Part shown: positions 1 to 7,845 of the stretch, piece by piece | Position numbering within the stretch: position 1 is the first letter of the stretch | How the letters are laid out: every line of letters begins with the position of its first letter | From: Marinimicrococcus sp033875255 | Lineage (GTDB): Bacteria > Pseudomonadota > Alphaproteobacteria > Geminicoccales > Geminicoccaceae | Reading direction: 5' to 3' | NCBI GenBank assembly: GCA_033875255.1 | Contig: JAWZSN010000020.1 | Coordinates: 1-64,000, forward strand | DNA: 64,000 bases | Notes under the pieces: generated by a model | What the model was told of the DNA's origin: nothing | Seen by the model: only the letters and a program-made list of their open reading frames with translations | Databases searched by the model: none | Made by a program: the position numbers and the translations under genes

Positions 1-1
1 G

Positions 2-154
2 GAGGGGGCCGGCGGCGGTGGCGCGGCCGTGGTCGGTGGGTCTGCGGCAGCGGGGGCGAGCCCCCGGACGATCGGCGCTGCCCTCGAGCTGGCGCCCTCG
101 ACCGTGTCGACCGGCTCCAACGAAGGCTGGGCAGGTGCCGAAGGCGTGGCATGA
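2..154 (+). CDS. Possible 3' end of a gene cut by the window start
   Basis: A frame open from the window edge to TGA at 152-154 has mostly G or C in third codon positions, as real genes here do. It encodes a Gly/Ala/Ser-rich tail of 50 residues ending GWAGAEGVA. No domain is recognisable and the upstream part is missing. It could instead be a chance open frame in GC-rich DNA beside the IS remnants. I cannot assign a function. Confidence 0.25.
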   Translation, partial: EGAGGGGAAVVGGSAAAGASPRTIGAALELAPSTVSTGSNEGWAGAEGVA

Positions 155-459
155 GCTTCATGGCCTGCCTGCCCCGCGCCGCCGCCAACCCCGAAAGAGA
201 ACGTATGGCCCGCCCCGTTTGCAAGAGGGTTCTGAAGGCTGGTCCTGTCCGGTCTGCGCCAACGTATCCGGTCTCACGAGCTCTGCCCGTGGCCAGGATG
301 GAGATCCGCGCACCCCGGTCCTCATAAAAGGACTCGGCGACTGGGCGCCGTTCTCTCTCCCAGGTTTCCAGGGCGGCGATTGACCTTCAGGCCATCTTCA
401 GGTCCTTCCCGCAACCATCGTGGGCCGCCGGCGCGATCTCCTGCCGGGCGGCCGTTCCG
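155..459. other. Non-coding stretch flanking the IS110 remnant
   Basis: No convincing gene is visible. It lies downstream of the IS110-like transposase remnant on the minus strand and probably includes the end of that element. IS110-family elements carry a non-coding segment next to the transposase and lack clear terminal inverted repeats, so the element boundary cannot be fixed by eye. The short plus-strand frames here lack a ribosome site and family resemblance. Confidence 0.4.
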
Positions 460-1579
460 TCAGCCGGCAGGCATGCCGTGGCCGGGTGCGAAGGTGGTCT
501 GGCGCCGCAGCATGGCCCAGGCGATCCGCGCCAGCTTGCCCGCGAGCGCCACCAGAACGACGTTGCCCCTGTTGCCCGGGCGGTGGGCTCTGGCGAGCAG
601 GCCCCGCAACCATTCTCCGAGCGGGGTGGCGCTGGCCGCCAGCGGCTTCATCGCCGCCCGGGCGCCGTGGATCAGCAGCATCCGCAAGTAGCGGTTGCCG
701 CGTTTGGTGATGCCGAGCAGCCGGGGGCGCCCCCCGGTGGTGTGTTGCCTTGGCACGAGACCCAGCCATCGATGCCACCGGCATCGATCCGATCCCGAAG
801 GGACGGCGCGCAGGGCGCGCCGAGGGGCCCCCAGGTCGCGGGCCTTCCTGAACGCAGCGGCATCGCCGACGGCAGCCACCAGGGCGGTGGCGCCCGGGAT
901 CCCGAGGCCCGGGATCGTGCCCAGCCGCCGTGCCGCAGGGTCGTTGCGGGCCAGCTCGGCGAGCTCCTCGTCGAGGCTCGCGATGCGCCGGTCCAGCCCC
1001 CGCCACCCGGCCTGCGCGTCGATGATCAGCCGGCGGATGCGCCCGCTCACCGCGAAGGCCGGATCGCTGACCAGCCCGTCGAGCGCCTGCTCGAGCTTGC
1101 GCCGCCCCTGGGGAAACACGTGGCCGCGCTCGAGCAGGATCGCCCGCAACTGGTTGATCAGCGCCGTCCGCGCCCCCACCAGCCGCGAGCGCACAAGGTG
1201 CAGGGTCTGCCGGCACAGGATCCGGAGGTCGAGCTGGTCCCCGCTCCCCGGCGGCACGAACCGCATGCCCGGCCGCGAGGCCGCCTCGGCGATCCCCTCG
1301 GCGTCCCGCTCGTCGTTCTTCTGCGCCTTGACGTAAGGCCGCACATACTCGGGCGGCATCAGCCGCACCGTGTGCTCCTGCGCTTCCAGCAGCCGGCCCG
1401 GATGATGCGCCCCGCAGCACGCCTCCATCGCCACGACACGAAGGCGGCAGCGTCGCCGTCAGGGCGAGAAGGCTCTCCTGCCGCATCCGCCGCCGGAGCG
1501 CCACCGCCCCCTTCTCGTCCCGTCCCAGGACGCTGCCCACGGCCTTGCCCAGATCGATCGCGAGCAGCACGATGGTCAT
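460..1579 (-). pseudogene. IS110-family transposase, frameshifted and interrupted
   Basis: Reading begins at ATG 1579 (MTIVLLAIDLGK, the start of the RuvC-like DEDD domain). It shifts frame by one base near 1440 and continues as MEACCGAHH and KNDERDAEGIAEAA, then the C-terminal transposase_20 domain (IPGLGIPGATALVAAVGD, ITKRGNRYLRMLLIHGARAA) to the stop at 460. In the family the motif reads roughly RDLAAWLGLVPRQ; here 19 extra codons (769-825) split it between the alanine and the tryptophan. The residues after PRQ read HTTGG. Frameshift plus insertion mean it is almost certainly inactive. Confidence 0.85.
769..825. repeat. 57-bp in-frame insertion made of three hairpins
   Basis: The insertion inside the IS110 transposase frame is built of consecutive perfect inverted repeats, each with a 3-nt loop: ATCGATGCC/GGCATCGAT (768-776 and 780-788), TCCC/GGGA (793-796 and 800-803) and CGGCGCGC/GCGCGCCG (804-811 and 815-822). 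It is exactly 19 codons and keeps the reading frame. It resembles a small palindromic mobile element (REP- or RPE-like), but no second copy was noticed in the window. Confidence 0.55.
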
Positions 1580-1884
1580 GGTCCGCTCCTTCCGTCTCCA
1601 CAACAGCGCATCCTGGCGGATGCAGCCGAGGAGGGGCGGGCCATCCCATAAAAAAAACCAGCCGCGCGCAGCGCCTTGGGCGGCTCCGTTGGCGGAAATC
1701 GGCTCCGAAGCCTGGCCGTTCAGCGGATCTTCACCGCTTCCAGCGATCCTGCCGGGGTGGGCTTCCGCCGCCGCATCGACGCGGGGGTGCGCCTGTTCCA
1801 CCATGTGAGAGGATGGCACGGGAGGAGTTGGAACGGGATGAGCCTGGCTCAAAGCGTAGCCGGCGTTCGTTAGGTAGTGTGCGC
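1580..1884. other. Non-coding gap between IS110 and IS630 remnants
   Basis: Apart from the terminator-like copy A this stretch holds no recognisable gene. It covers the upstream flank of the IS110-like transposase and the downstream flank of the IS630-like remnant. The segment upstream of the transposase could hold the non-coding guide region that IS110-group elements carry there, but nothing specific is visible. Confidence 0.35.
1650..1678 (-). terminator. Dispersed terminator-like repeat, copy A
   Basis: On the minus strand this reads CAAGGCGCTGCGCGCGGC followed shortly by eight T. The core can fold as AAG-G-CGC/GCG-G-CTT with one G-G mismatch before the T run. It is one of six related elements in the window (B-F listed separately). 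This copy sits between the two IS remnants rather than after an intact gene. Confidence 0.45.
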
Positions 1885-2262
1885 CGTCGCCGGGGGCGAC
1901 GCTGTCAAGCTTGGGCTCGGCGAAGACCTGCCCGATGGGGCGCGGTCCGGGGCTGTAGGGCGGCAGGTAGAGAAGAGGCGCCCTGGCGGCACGGATCGCG
2001 GCACGGGTGCCGGGCGCGAGCGTCGGCGCCACGGACTGCTCGACCCAGGCCCGGAAGGCCGCGCCGTTGATCGGTCCGTCGAGCGCGCAGAGCGCGGTGA
2101 TCCGGCGGCGGTGAAGGCCGGGGTCTTGGCGCTGCGGAACGGCGCCTTGCCCGGCAGAAGCCCGTTTGCCGGGGCCCGGCCGCGCAGCTTCGTCATGCTG
2201 GTCCTGACCCCCTCGACAGCGTTGCTGTCGAGCATCGCTGAATACCAGCCGCCGCGGGGTCG
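1885..2262 (-). pseudogene. IS630-family transposase remnant, frameshifted and deleted
   Basis: Two reading frames together give an IS630 DDE transposase fragment. One holds MTKLRGRAPANGLLPGKAP. The other holds ALDGPINGAAFRAWVEQ and LLYLPPYSPGPRPIGQVFA, the last matching the family's LPPYSPDLNPIEQVFAKLK with several changes. The segment between them that normally carries the second catalytic Asp (MDNLGSHKG) is missing. The N-terminal helix-turn-helix is not recognisable upstream. It is a dead fragment. Confidence 0.75.
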
Positions 2263-2640
2263 ACCCGGCCCTGGTGACGGCTCCAGCGCGCCCGGCGCGA
2301 CGCCACGTCAAGCCGGTCCCGCTCCAACACGGGATGAACGCGGCCGGACGCGCTGCCGGGCATCGCCCGGCGTTATGGTTCCTCGACCTCTGGCGTGCCA
2401 TGTTGCCGGATGGTGGGAGAGGGGCGGCCATAAGGTTTGGCGGCGGCGCAGTTCCACTGCCAGCAGGATGCCGACGCGCAGGGAAGATCCGGTGAACGGG
2501 CACCACCCCAACCGACGGGAAAACTGACAGAAGGCCGCGCGCCGCGCCTCGCCCGGACGCTCCGCCAGCCCCGCGTCCGGTCTTGCACGGGCGAGGCATG
2601 CTGAAGGTGCGCCGTGTCGGTCGGACGCTGTGGTGGCAGG

Positions 2641-2683
2641 CAAGGCGCTGCGCGCGGCTTTTGTTTGCTCTCTTTCCCGTCAG
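2641..2683 (+). terminator. Dispersed terminator-like repeat, copy B
   Basis: It starts CAAGGCGCTGCGCGCGGCTT, continues with a T-rich pyrimidine tract and ends in GTCAG, as copies E and F (ending TCAG) do. No intact plus-strand gene lies immediately upstream, so its role here is unclear. It faces copy C. Confidence 0.4.
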
Positions 2684-2720
2684 TCCGGCCGGCGCTGGCG
2701 TGGCCGGCCGGCGCCTCGAC

Positions 2721-2758
2721 CTGACAGAAAATGAAAAAGACCTTCCTGCGCGCAGCCC
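2721..2758 (-). terminator. Dispersed terminator-like repeat, copy C
   Basis: On the minus strand this reads GGGCTGCGCGCAGGAAGG, then a T-rich tract ending CTGTCAG. It begins 25 bases after the stop of the Ldh_2-family dehydrogenase and is oriented to end its transcript. It is closest to copy D, sharing CTGCGCGC, GGAAGGT and the T tract. Confidence 0.5.
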
Positions 2759-2782
2759 TCCCTTCGCTCCGACCGTGTCGAC

Positions 2783-3832
2783 CTATTGCGGGCCCTCGAG
2801 CAGGGCGGTGATGCGCTCGTGCAGCGCCCTGGAGACCCGCACGCCGTCTCTCATGCTGCGTTCGCGAGCCTCGTAGCGGCGTTGCGAGGGCAGGCGGGCT
2901 CCCTGGCCGGTGATGGCGGCGAACAGCGCCTCGGCGCCCTGGTGGCCGGCTGCCGTCCGGCCGCCGCCCAGGAAGGCGGGGTCGAGGGCGATGATCAGCT
3001 CGCCATGGCAGGGTGCGGCGCTGACGCCTGCGTCGAAGGCGGTCGATTCCATGCTGGTCAGATCGCCGATCAGCGGGCCTGCGAGCAGCTCGACCATGGT
3101 CGCCAGGGCCGAGCCCTTGTGCCCGCCGAAGGGCAGCATGGCGCCAGCCAGGGCGGCTTCGGCGCTGGTGGTGGGCTGGCCGGCCTGGTCGATGCCCCAG
3201 CCGAGCGGGATCGGCTTGCCGGCGAGCTTGTGAAGCGCGATGTCGCCACGCGCGATCTCGCTGGTGGCGAAATCGAAGACATAGGGCCGGTCCTCTCCGC
3301 GCGGCCAGCCGAAGGCGAAGGGATTGGTGCCGAGGATCGGCCGCGTGCCGCCGGTGGGAGCGACCCAGCAATGATTGGGCGTCATCGCGATCGCCGCCAG
3401 GCCATGCGCGGTGATGGCCTCGATCTCGGGCCACAAGGCAGCGAAATGGAAGCAGTCGTTGATGGCGAGGACCGAGACCCCGACCTCCCGCGCCTGCCGC
3501 ACCACGGTCGGCAGCGCCCGCTCGAAGGCGGGCAGGGAGTAGCCGAAACGGGCATCGGCGCGCACCACCGAGGCCGACTGCTCGGTGATCACCGGGACGG
3601 CATCGGGCACGAAGCGCGGGTGCCGGACGGTCTCGACGCATCCTGGCAGCCGGTAGAGGCCGTGCGAATGGCACTCGTCCCGCTCGCCCGCGGTGATCAC
3701 CTCCGCGACCGGCCCCGCCTGCTCGCGGCTCAGGCCGGCCTGCAGGAGGACCTTCAGGGCAAGCTCGCGGACCTCGTCCACGCTCATCAGGACATGTTCG
3801 GTCGCGACCTGCCCGGCCTCGTTGCTCGTCAT
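2783..3832 (-). CDS. Ldh_2-family NAD(P)-dependent reductase (probable delta1-piperideine/pyrroline-2-carboxylate reductase)
   Basis: The 349-residue protein belongs to the malate/L-lactate dehydrogenase (Ldh_2) family of cytosolic NAD(P)-dependent oxidoreductases. HSHGLYRLPG, AINDCFHFAALW, APTGGTRPILGTNPFAFGWP, FDFATSEIARGDI and PFGGHKGSALATMVELLAG give the whole fold. The INDCFHF and HKLAGKPIPLGWGID stretches most resemble the cyclic-imine reductase branch (DpkA/LhpD type, reducing imines from lysine or proline breakdown) rather than malate or ureidoglycolate dehydrogenases. ATG at 3832 has GAAGGGTGG upstream. It lies 149 bases downstream of the carbamoyltransferase gene behind a terminator, so it is probably a separate unit. 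The family is certain, the substrate inferred. Confidence 0.8.
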   Translation of the reverse strand: MTSNEAGQVATEHVLMSVDEVRELALKVLLQAGLSREQAGPVAEVITAGERDECHSHGLYRLPGCVETVRHPRFVPDAVPVITEQSASVVRADARFGYSLPAFERALPTVVRQAREVGVSVLAINDCFHFAALWPEIEAITAHGLAAIAMTPNHCWVAPTGGTRPILGTNPFAFGWPRGEDRPYVFDFATSEIARGDIALHKLAGKPIPLGWGIDQAGQPTTSAEAALAGAMLPFGGHKGSALATMVELLAGPLIGDLTSMESTAFDAGVSAAPCHGELIIALDPAFLGGGRTAAGHQGAEALFAAITGQGARLPSQRRYEARERSMRDGVRVSRALHERITALLEGPQ

Positions 3833-3939
3833 GGATAGATGCCACCCTTCTCGAAATTCCGGAGAATGGTTAGCACCCGCAAGCCGGTTTGGCGACAAGA
3901 CGGTTCGATCCGGCGGGACAGTTGCCGCTGCCGGCCCGC

Positions 3940-3981
3940 AAAAAAACAGAAAACCTTCCCGCGCGCAGCGCTTCGCGCTGC
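3940..3981 (-). terminator. Terminator-like repeat, copy D, after the carbamoyltransferase gene
   Basis: Directly after the TGA (3982-3984) the minus strand folds into a perfect hairpin, GCAGCGC-GAA-GCGCTGC (3965-3981). This is followed by GCGCGGGAAGGTTTTCTG and seven T. It is the best-formed intrinsic terminator of the dispersed repeat family and separates the carbamoyltransferase operon from the downstream dehydrogenase. Confidence 0.65.
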
Positions 3982-5820
3982 TCAGTCCAGCTCGAATCTG
4001 TCCTTGTAGTCGCGCAGCAGCGCCGGGTCCTGGTCTTCCTTGCGCAAGAAGCAATTGCCGACGGCGAGGCGCTCGATTCCGGTGCCCATGAAGCAGCGGA
4101 AGGCGTCGGCGGGGGTGCAGACGATGGGCTCGCCGCGGACGTTGAAGCTGGTGTTGACGAGGACCGGGCAGCCGGTGCGGGCCTTGAAGGCGCTGATGAG
4201 CGCGTGGTAGCGCGGGTTGGTGTCCTCGTGGACGGTCTGGATGCGCGCCGAGTAGTCGACATGGGTGACGGCCGGGATCTCGGAGCGGGCGACGTTGAGC
4301 TTGTCGATGCCGAAGAGGGCCTGCTCCTGCGCGGTCATCTGCCGGCGGCGTTTCCCGGCGACGTCGGCCACCAGCAGCATATAGGGGCTGTCGCCGTCGA
4401 GCTCGAACCACTGGGCCACGTCCTCGCGCAGCACCGAGGGGGCGAAGGGGCGGAAGCTCTCGCGGTACTTGACCTTGAGGTTCAAGACCTTCTGCATGGT
4501 GGGCGAGCGCGGGTCGCCCAGGATCGAGCGGCCGCCGAGGGCACGGGGTCCGAACTCCATGCGGCCCTGCATCCAGCCCACCGCCTTGCCGTCGGCCAGG
4601 GCCAAGGCGGTCTCGTCGATGAGCTGCTGCCCGGGCAGAATCTCGAAGCGCGCCCCGGCGGCGGCGAGACCGGCCTCGATCCGCTGCTGATCGAAAGAAG
4701 GACCCAGATAGGCGCCCTTCATCAGGTCGCGCTGGCCGTCGATCGGCAGACGCGGCCTGCCGGCGTGGCCGTGACAGGCGGCGAGGGCGGCACCGAGCGC
4801 GCCACCGGCGTCGCCGGCCGCCGGCTGGATCCAGATATTCTCGAAGACGCCTTCGCGCAGCAGCCTGCCATTGGCCACGCAGTTCAGGGCGACGCCGCCG
4901 GCAAGACACAGATTGCGCTCGCCGGTGGACCTCGCGATGCCGCGGGCGAGCTTGAGCACGACCTCCTCGGTGACCGCCTGGACGGAGGCCGCCAGGTCCA
5001 TCTCGCGCTGGCCCAGCCGGTCCTCGGGGCGGCGCGGCGGACCGCCGAAGAGCTCGGCGAAGCGCCCGTTGGTCATGGTGAGGCCGGTGCAGTAGTCGAA
5101 ATAGGAAAGGTCGAGGCGGAAGCTGCCGTCGTCCTTGATGTCGATGAGATGGTCCTTGATGAGCCCGGCAAAGCGCGGCTCGCCATAAGGGGCGAGGCCC
5201 ATCACCTTGTACTCGCCGGAGTTCACCTTGAAGCCGGTATAGTAGGTGAAGGCCGAGTAGAGCAGGCCCAGCGAGTGGGGGAAGTGGATCTCCTTGGTGA
5301 TCTCCAGCCGGCTGCCGTGGCCCACGCCCAGCGAGGTGGTGCACCACTCGCCGACACCGTCCATGGTGAGCACGGCAGCGCGCTCGAAGGGCGAGGGGAA
5401 GAAGGCGCTGGCGGCGTGGCTCTGGTGGTGCTCGGTGAACAGCAGCGAGCCGTTCCACGCCTCGCCGCCGGCGAGCCGGCGGAGCCTTTCCCGCAACAGG
5501 CCCTTTTGGAAGAGCTTCTCCCGGATCCACACGGGCAGCGCCATGCGGAACGAGCGAAAGCCGCGCGGCGCCGTCGCCAGATAGGTCTCGAGCAGCCGCT
5601 CGAACTTGAGGAACGGCTTGTCGTAGAAGACCACATGGTCGATGCCCGCCATGTCGCAGCCGCCGGCCTCGAGGCAGAAGGCGGCGGCGCGATGCGGGAA
5701 GCCGGCATCGTGCTTTTTCCGGGTGAAGCGCTCTTCTTGCGCCGCCGCCACGATGTCGCCGTCGACGACGAGGGCGGCTGCACTGTCGTGGTAGAAGGCC
5801 GAGATGCCGAGGATCCGCAT
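3982..5820 (-). CDS. NodU/CmcH-family carbamoyltransferase
   Basis: The 612-residue protein has the usual length and both domains of the NodU/CmcH/TobZ family, which transfers a carbamoyl group from carbamoyl phosphate, through a carbamoyl-adenylate, to a hydroxyl of a sugar, antibiotic or glycan. The N-terminal Kae1-like domain starts MRILGISAFYHDSA and carries the metal-binding His cluster EHHQSHAASAF (His131, 132, 135) and the LTMDGVGEW loop. The C-terminal domain has MQGRMEFGPRALGGRSIL and NTSFNVRGEPIVCTPADA. The start at 5820 is 23 bases after the small membrane gene. It is the last gene of the SGNH/SxtJ/DUF5989 cassette. The acceptor is unknown. Confidence 0.93.
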   Translation of the reverse strand: MRILGISAFYHDSAAALVVDGDIVAAAQEERFTRKKHDAGFPHRAAAFCLEAGGCDMAGIDHVVFYDKPFLKFERLLETYLATAPRGFRSFRMALPVWIREKLFQKGLLRERLRRLAGGEAWNGSLLFTEHHQSHAASAFFPSPFERAAVLTMDGVGEWCTTSLGVGHGSRLEITKEIHFPHSLGLLYSAFTYYTGFKVNSGEYKVMGLAPYGEPRFAGLIKDHLIDIKDDGSFRLDLSYFDYCTGLTMTNGRFAELFGGPPRRPEDRLGQREMDLAASVQAVTEEVVLKLARGIARSTGERNLCLAGGVALNCVANGRLLREGVFENIWIQPAAGDAGGALGAALAACHGHAGRPRLPIDGQRDLMKGAYLGPSFDQQRIEAGLAAAGARFEILPGQQLIDETALALADGKAVGWMQGRMEFGPRALGGRSILGDPRSPTMQKVLNLKVKYRESFRPFAPSVLREDVAQWFELDGDSPYMLLVADVAGKRRRQMTAQEQALFGIDKLNVARSEIPAVTHVDYSARIQTVHEDTNPRYHALISAFKARTGCPVLVNTSFNVRGEPIVCTPADAFRCFMGTGIERLAVGNCFLRKEDQDPALLRDYKDRFELD

Positions 5821-5843
5821 GGCCGGGCCTGCCCGTCGGCTCT

Positions 5844-5993
5844 TCAAAACAGCGTGTAGATGAAGGGTGCGACGGCGCTGCCCTTGGTGAGCACGATCAG
5901 GCCGCCGAAGAGCGCGGTCATGACGAGGATCGGCAGCAGCCAGAACTTCTTGCGGGCGCGCATGAAGCGCCACAGCTCGGACAGGAATTCCAA
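5844..5993 (-). CDS. Small DUF5989-like membrane protein
   Basis: This 49-residue protein is too short for usual gene calling. It starts at TTG 5993 (an internal ATG would remove the conserved N-terminus), with GGAGGCCTCCC just upstream. The sequence runs EFLSELWRFMRARKKFWLLP, then one membrane segment (ILVMTALFGGLIVL) and a tail ending FIYTLF. This matches DUF5989 proteins, which occur beside NodU-type carbamoyltransferases and SxtJ membrane proteins. It lies 23 bases from both neighbours. Its role is unknown; a membrane tether or partner for the carbamoyltransferase is a guess. Confidence 0.8.
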   Translation of the reverse strand: MEFLSELWRFMRARKKFWLLPILVMTALFGGLIVLTKGSAVAPFIYTLF

Positions 5994-6016
5994 GGGAGGC
6001 CTCCGGAAAACGCAGC

Positions 6017-6460
6017 TCAAAACTGGTTGATCATGGTCTCGGGCGCCGGCCCTGGCGGGTCGCGGTCGATCCAGTAGCTCGCCGCCGCCGGCTCCTTCCT
6101 CAGCCGCAGCGGGTCCTTGCCGGCAAGGCGCATCAGCAGGCCGATCGGCACCACGGTGGTGGCGTAGATCAGCAGCATCACCACCGGATTGACCACCTTG
6201 AAGAGCACGAGGCCGAGCCGGGTCCAGGCGCGGTTGAGGGGCGCCAGGAAACGCGGCGCCACGAGCCCCGCCAGCGCCAGCAGGCCGCCGATCGTCACCA
6301 GCGCCAGGGCCGGCCGGTCGAAGCCGCTGCCCGACAGGCCGCGGAGGAGCCCCAGCGCCAACAGGATGCCGCCCACGGTGAGCCCGAAGGAGCGCTCGCT
6401 GGGGCCTGCTACCTCTTCCTCCTCATGCGCCTCGAAACTCTCGTGCGACCTGCCGGCCAT
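6017..6460 (-). CDS. SxtJ-like membrane protein
   Basis: The 147-residue protein has a charged N-terminal tail rich in Glu and His (residues 1-25). Three hydrophobic stretches follow (SFGLTVGGILLALGLLRGL, ALVTIGGLLALAGLVAPRFL, and the long VNPVVMLLIYATTVVPIGLL), then a soluble tail with DPLRLRKEPAAASYW. This is the pattern of the SxtJ family, named from the saxitoxin cluster and widespread next to carbamoyltransferases. ATG 6460 follows GAGGGAG. It lies 50 bases after the SGNH gene and 23 before the small DUF5989-like gene. Its biochemical role is not known. Confidence 0.8.
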   Translation of the reverse strand: MAGRSHESFEAHEEEEVAGPSERSFGLTVGGILLALGLLRGLSGSGFDRPALALVTIGGLLALAGLVAPRFLAPLNRAWTRLGLVLFKVVNPVVMLLIYATTVVPIGLLMRLAGKDPLRLRKEPAAASYWIDRDPPGPAPETMINQF

Positions 6461-6510
6461 GGGCGGCTCCCTCTCGCGGCCTCGACGACGGCCGGTTTTC
6501 TCATCCGATC

Positions 6511-7692
6511 TCACCCGCCGCTGGCAAGCGCCTGGCTGGCAGAGGCCCACGCTCGCAGGCGCTCGGTGACGGCCCGGGCGATCAGCTCGTTGCCCAGTCG
6601 GTTGGGGTGGCCGTCGATCTCGAAATAGACCCGCTCGCCGCGCCTTGCAGCCTCGCGCAAGGCCGCTGTCAGGTCGAGTGTCTGGATGCCGCGCGCCGCC
6701 ATCGCCCCGGCCAGCCGCTCGATCCGCGGCGGCGGATCGTCCTCGCCGGCCGGCAGGTAGACATGCTCCTTGGTCGGCACGAGCAGCACCAGGAAGTCGG
6801 CGCCGTGCCTGCCTGCCAGGCGCTGCGCCCGCTCCACCGTCTGCACCACGAGATCGAAGCTCGGCGCGTTCTCGCCCAGCTCCTCGTCGGAAGGCGCATA
6901 GAGGGCGGGGGCGAGCTGCAGGGGGCCATCCTCGAGCTGCAGCGTCACGCTGCCGGCGCGCGCTCCCAGCATGCGTCGCGACTCGCGCAGGAACCAGAAC
7001 AGGTAGCTGTGCTCGAGAGCGCCCTCGAGGCCGCCGGACCGGTCGCGAAAGCCCCAGTCGAGATAGCTGCCCGGGCGACCGGCATCCAGCCAGCCCTGGA
7101 AGTTGGCGGCGTCCACCAGGTCGTTGCCCGGAAAGAGCGCGAACAGCACCAGCTTCGGCTGGAGGCCCAGCCCGTGAGCCTCCAGCGCACGCAGATATTG
7201 CTGCGGCGCCATGCCCGGCAGGCCCAGATTGACGAGACCGCCGCCCATCTCCTGGCGGACGAGCGCCGCCCACGCCTCCTCGTCCTCCACGCCGTAGCCG
7301 AACGCCATGGAATCGCCCACCAGGACGATCTCGCTGGTCGGCGGCCATGGTCCGCGATTGCGGAAACCATGGCTGTCGGTCCGGAAGGAGAAGGCCAGAT
7401 CGGTGCGGGCGATGCGGCCGGCATGATCGGGCGCATAGCGGAAGCCCAGCTCCGGGTCGGAGCGGATCATGCCGCCGCGCGCGGCGCGCTCGGCGGCGCC
7501 GACCTCCGCCCACATCAGGCGGACCTGCGCGGTCTCCGGCAGGAGCTGCGGGAACAGCCGCAGGAAGCCCTCGAAGGCGGCGGCCCCGACGAGGAGGGCC
7601 GCGGCGAGCAGCGTCAGGTTGAGCAGGGCGGCGCGCCTGGCACCCCGCCCGGTGCCGGGCCCTCGGCTCGTCGACAGGCGGGCCCGGGTCAA
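6511..7692 (-). CDS. Membrane-anchored SGNH/GDSL hydrolase
   Basis: From a TTG start at 7692 (AGGGGAG nine bases upstream) the protein has 393 residues. An Arg-rich N-terminus is followed by one membrane segment (ALLNLTLLAAALLVGAAAFEGF), then an extracytoplasmic SGNH domain. Block I is VLVGDSMAFGYGVED, with the nucleophile Ser. Block III is LFPGNDLVD and block V is EIDGHPNRLG, with the Asp-x-x-His pair. A longer frame reaches 7782 but lacks a ribosome site. It heads the carbamoyltransferase cassette. Such enzymes remove or transfer acyl groups on glycans or lipids; the substrate is not predictable here. Confidence 0.82.
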   Translation of the reverse strand: MTRARLSTSRGPGTGRGARRAALLNLTLLAAALLVGAAAFEGFLRLFPQLLPETAQVRLMWAEVGAAERAARGGMIRSDPELGFRYAPDHAGRIARTDLAFSFRTDSHGFRNRGPWPPTSEIVLVGDSMAFGYGVEDEEAWAALVRQEMGGGLVNLGLPGMAPQQYLRALEAHGLGLQPKLVLFALFPGNDLVDAANFQGWLDAGRPGSYLDWGFRDRSGGLEGALEHSYLFWFLRESRRMLGARAGSVTLQLEDGPLQLAPALYAPSDEELGENAPSFDLVVQTVERAQRLAGRHGADFLVLLVPTKEHVYLPAGEDDPPPRIERLAGAMAARGIQTLDLTAALREAARRGERVYFEIDGHPNRLGNELIARAVTERLRAWASASQALASGG

Positions 7693-7845
7693 CGGTGCAT
7701 GCTCCCCTGCTCGGTGGTTCTCATCGCACGTCCATGGTCGGCTGGGCTCGAACGGTCGGGGATGCTGGCTGTGGGGCGGCATCCGGCGTGCGCCGATTCA
7801 ACCACGAATTCAATCGCGCGTTGCACCTCGCTGCAGCGTCAAACA

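Larger units (their letters stand above)
2263..2782. other. Gene-free stretch with an inverted pair of repeat elements
   Basis: No gene is supported. The left part probably derives from the IS630 element. The right part contains terminator-like copy B on the plus strand (2641-2683) facing copy C on the minus strand (2721-2758), with GC-rich inverted sequence (CGGCCGGC / GCCGGCCG) between them. Copy C serves the dehydrogenase gene ending at 2783. Confidence 0.45.

Noticed and set aside
18..383. A 121-codon plus-strand frame at the window start
   Set aside because: It has no ribosome site, no domain and Arg/Pro-rich composition typical of shadow frames; another frame in the same DNA has better codon bias.
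398..2599. A 733-codon minus-strand open frame across the IS region
   Set aside because: Only pieces of it match transposases, and these continue in other frames. The rest is stop-poor GC-rich DNA, so it is not one gene.
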